A stretch of DNA of 6,175 bases, from contig CAZTAK010000106.1 of the NCBI GenBank assembly GCA_964611585.1, forward strand, positions 1 through 6,175, read 5' to 3'. The notes below the pieces were generated by a model that saw only the letters and a program-made list of their open reading frames with translations, was not told the origin of the DNA and made no database searches. This DNA comes from CAZTAK01 sp964611585 (GTDB lineage Bacteria > Pseudomonadota > Alphaproteobacteria > SHVP01). Shown here piece by piece: positions 4,653 through 6,175 of this stretch (its first letter is position 1; each line of letters opens with the position of its first letter). The position numbers and the translations under genes were made by a program.

Positions 4653-5621
4653 ATGGGCCTGCTAGTAGACGGCGTCTGGCGCGACAATTGGTACGACACG
4701 GACAAATCCGAGGGGCGCTTCGAACGGTTCGAGTCGACGTTCCGCAACTGGATAACGGCGGACGGCGCGGCGGGCCCGACCGGCCGTGGCGGCTTCAAGG
4801 CGGAGGCCGGACGCTACCACCTCTATGTCGCCAACTCCTGCCCCTGGGCGCACCGCACGCTCATCTGGCGCAAGCTGAAGGGACTGGAGGACGCCATATC
4901 GATATCGATCGCCGACTCCCGCAAACATCCGGAAGGCTGGCATTTCCGCGAAGGCGACGGTTTGATCCCCGACACCGTCAACGGCGCGACGCAGCTGCAC
5001 CAGATCTATACCAAGGCGGAACCGGACTATACCGGCCGCGTCACCGTGCCGACCCTGTGGGACCGCGGGACGGGGACTGTCGTCAACAACGAATCCTCCG
5101 AGATCGTCCGGATGTTCAACAGCGCCTTCGACGGCGCCGGCGCGGCCGGACCGGACCTCTATCCCGAACCCCTGCGGGCGGAGATCGACACGCTGAACGA
5201 CCGCATCTACCGCACCGTGAACAACGGCGTCTACCGGACCGGTTTCGCCACCAGCCAACAAGCTTACGAGGAGGCGGTCGGCCCGCTGTTCGAAACCTTG
5301 GACAGGATCGACGAGCGGCTCGCCGACCGGCGCTACCTGCTGGGCGACACGCCGACCGAGGCCGACTGGCGCCTGTTCCCGACTTTGATCCGCTTCGACA
5401 TGGCCTATCACGGCAACTTCAAGTGCAATCTGCGGCGCATCCAGGACTACGCCAACCTCTGGGGCTACACCCGCGACCTCTATCAGAGGCCCGGCATCGC
5501 CGGCACCATCGACCTCGAACAGATGAAGGCGGGCTACTACACGATCGAAGCGGTCAATCCGACGCAGATCGTCCCCGTCGGCCCGGACATCGATTTCGCG
5601 CAGCCGCACGGGCGGGGGTAG
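4653..5621 (+). CDS. yqjG: Glutathionyl-hydroquinone reductase (xi-class GST)
   Basis: This 322-residue cytoplasmic enzyme reduces glutathionyl-hydroquinones to hydroquinones and glutathione, recycling quinone conjugates; E. coli YqjG and Sphingobium PcpF belong to this family. The thioredoxin-like domain (about 50-160) carries SCPWAHRTLIWRK at 62-74 with the catalytic Cys63, in place of the Tyr or Ser of other GST classes. It also has the VTVPTLWD segment with the cis-proline at Pro133 and the glutathione-binding NNESSEIVR (145-153). The helical C-terminal domain includes NGVYRTGFA (191-199), where Tyr194 is a conserved xi-class residue, and DTPTEADWRLFPTLIRFD (232-249). The ending NPTQIVPVGP (302-311) is also typical. 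Length fits E. coli YqjG (about 328). Start chosen at 4653 because GGGAG (4642-4646) lies six bases upstream; the open frame extends back to 4515, but that part is non-coding repeat sequence with no family resemblance. It stands alone, downstream of the CACACTAG cluster, which may control it. Confidence 0.93.
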   Translation: MGLLVDGVWRDNWYDTDKSEGRFERFESTFRNWITADGAAGPTGRGGFKAEAGRYHLYVANSCPWAHRTLIWRKLKGLEDAISISIADSRKHPEGWHFREGDGLIPDTVNGATQLHQIYTKAEPDYTGRVTVPTLWDRGTGTVVNNESSEIVRMFNSAFDGAGAAGPDLYPEPLRAEIDTLNDRIYRTVNNGVYRTGFATSQQAYEEAVGPLFETLDRIDERLADRRYLLGDTPTEADWRLFPTLIRFDMAYHGNFKCNLRRIQDYANLWGYTRDLYQRPGIAGTIDLEQMKAGYYTIEAVNPTQIVPVGPDIDFAQPHGRG

Positions 5622-5626
5622 AGCGG

Positions 5627-5640
5627 GCCGGTACGGCTTT
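5627..5640 (+). terminator. Short hairpin after the reductase, weak terminator
   Basis: GCCG (5627-5630) pairs with CGGC (5634-5637) across a three-base loop, followed by TTT at 5638-5640; two G-T pairs could lengthen it. It starts six bases after the stop codon, the right place for a terminator, but both stem and T-run are short. A stronger stem, CCGCCCG (5690-5696) with CGGGCGG (5707-5713), lies further on without any T-run. Otherwise I see nothing in 5641-5863. Confidence 0.25.
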
Positions 5641-5863
5641 CGTTCCGGGCGCGGGGTTTTATGTTCGCTTATGCGTTCCAACAAATGGACCGCCCGGCGT
5701 CCGGATCGGGCGGCAAATCGGGCGCCTTTCGAGGGTTCCCGAATGTCTGTAGTCGGTGGCATGCCGGACGAGCACGGGCGCACGTTCTCAAGACCGGGTC
5801 CAGCCGACATGCGATATTTACGCCGTCTCGTCGCGGCGCGTGGATTTACCAAACACGCGTCGC

Positions 5864-5869
5864 TACACT
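5864..5869 (+). promoter_or_regulatory. -10-like TACACT just before the cyclase start
   Basis: TACACT matches TATAAT at four of six positions and ends six bases before ATG 5876, about where transcription would begin. No Shine-Dalgarno lies between them (the bases are CCCTCC). A clear -35 at 17 bp is not visible. The arrangement suggests a leaderless message, but the evidence is only positional. Confidence 0.25.
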
Positions 5870-5875
5870 CCCTCC

Positions 5876-6175
5876 ATGGCGGGGGAAACTAAACGCAGAC
5901 TGGCGGCAGTTGTATTTGCTGACGTGGTTGGCTATTCGCGCCTTATGGGCGTGGACGAAGCCGGCACGCTTGCGACAATGAAAGCGCATCGTCGTGAGCT
6001 TTGGGGACCTGCGGTAAGGAACAATGGCGGCCGTATTGTCAATGGTTCCGGCGACAGCGTCCTAATCGAGTTTGGCAGCGCGGTTGCGGCGTTGGAATGT
6101 TCCATTGAGGTCCAGAACGGAATGGTCGCGCGCAACGCAGACCTACCGAAGGACGAACGAATGCTGCTGCGCATG
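5876..6175 (+). CDS. Class III adenylate/guanylate cyclase, N-terminal part
   Basis: The open frame from ATG 5876 runs off the right edge, showing 100 residues. It begins KRRLAAVVFADVVGYSRLMG (6-25), the usual opening of the class III nucleotidyl cyclase domain in alphaproteobacterial proteins that place this domain first, often followed by TPR or TolB-like parts. Asp16 and Asp60 (GSGDS) are the two metal-binding aspartates; GGRIVNGSGDSVLIEF (51-66) is the central strand-turn segment. The position that is lysine in many adenylate cyclases of this type (RIVKTTGD) is Asn56 here, so ATP versus GTP preference cannot be told. The later catalytic residues lie beyond the window. No signal peptide or membrane segment precedes the domain. 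An in-frame TAG at 5750-5752 bounds any upstream extension; GTG 5756 is possible but lacks a ribosome site. Likely product cAMP, by family inference. Confidence 0.92.
   Translation, partial: MAGETKRRLAAVVFADVVGYSRLMGVDEAGTLATMKAHRRELWGPAVRNNGGRIVNGSGDSVLIEFGSAVAALECSIEVQNGMVARNADLPKDERMLLRM

Noticed and set aside
5690..5713. CCGCCCG/CGGGCGG stem as an intrinsic terminator
   Set aside because: No T-run follows on the plus strand (CAAATCGGG), and no gene ends near it on the minus strand.
4662..5852. 396-codon open frame on the minus strand
   Set aside because: It is antisense to the well-supported hydroquinone reductase. The protein is rich in Arg, Gly, Val and Asp with no recognisable motif, typical of a shadow frame in high-GC coding DNA.

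Overview
The window looks like chromosomal DNA of a high-GC alphaproteobacterium, possibly Rhodospirillales-like. The signs are strong G/C preference at third codon positions, a receiver protein with the FGPDRRR tail common in that class, a TadD-type lipoprotein, and a class III cyclase of the kind such genomes carry in many copies. The assignment rests on remembered family features, not on a search.

Layout. Positions 2-55 are the last codons of an unidentified gene. Positions 56-559 hold no convincing protein gene but contain several dyad-symmetric elements and one very small, speculative ORF. A secreted staphylococcal-nuclease-like protein lies on the minus strand (560-1045). Divergent from it are two broken genes in a row: a phytanoyl-CoA dioxygenase-family gene (1146-1629: nonsense codon, frameshift, and loss of the middle of the domain) and an ornithine cyclodeaminase/mu-crystallin-family gene (1697-2169: one-base deletion and loss of the C-terminal half). 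An AT-rich stretch (2170-2269) then precedes a TPR lipoprotein of the TadD type (2270-3109), followed by a histidine phosphatase (3207-3869). The latter converges on a single-domain response regulator on the minus strand (3877-4368). A repeat-rich intergenic stretch (4444-4576) carries a CACACTAG/CTAGTGTG motif in both orientations. It separates the regulator from a divergently transcribed glutathionyl-hydroquinone reductase (4653-5621). The right edge is the N-terminal 100 codons of a class III adenylate/guanylate cyclase (5876 onward), cut by the window end.

The intact genes do not form an obvious pathway. They read as single-gene units: a periplasmic nuclease, an outer-membrane pilus-assembly-type lipoprotein, a phosphatase, a signalling receiver, a detoxification enzyme and a nucleotide cyclase. 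The only operon-like pair is the two pseudogenes, which probably formed a small catabolic unit before decay. I see no CRISPR, tRNA, rRNA, integrase, transposase or recognisable defence system. The most interesting unexplained material is non-coding: the CACACTAG repeat cluster, the 29-bp dyad at 255-283, and the way the two adjacent catabolic genes have decayed.
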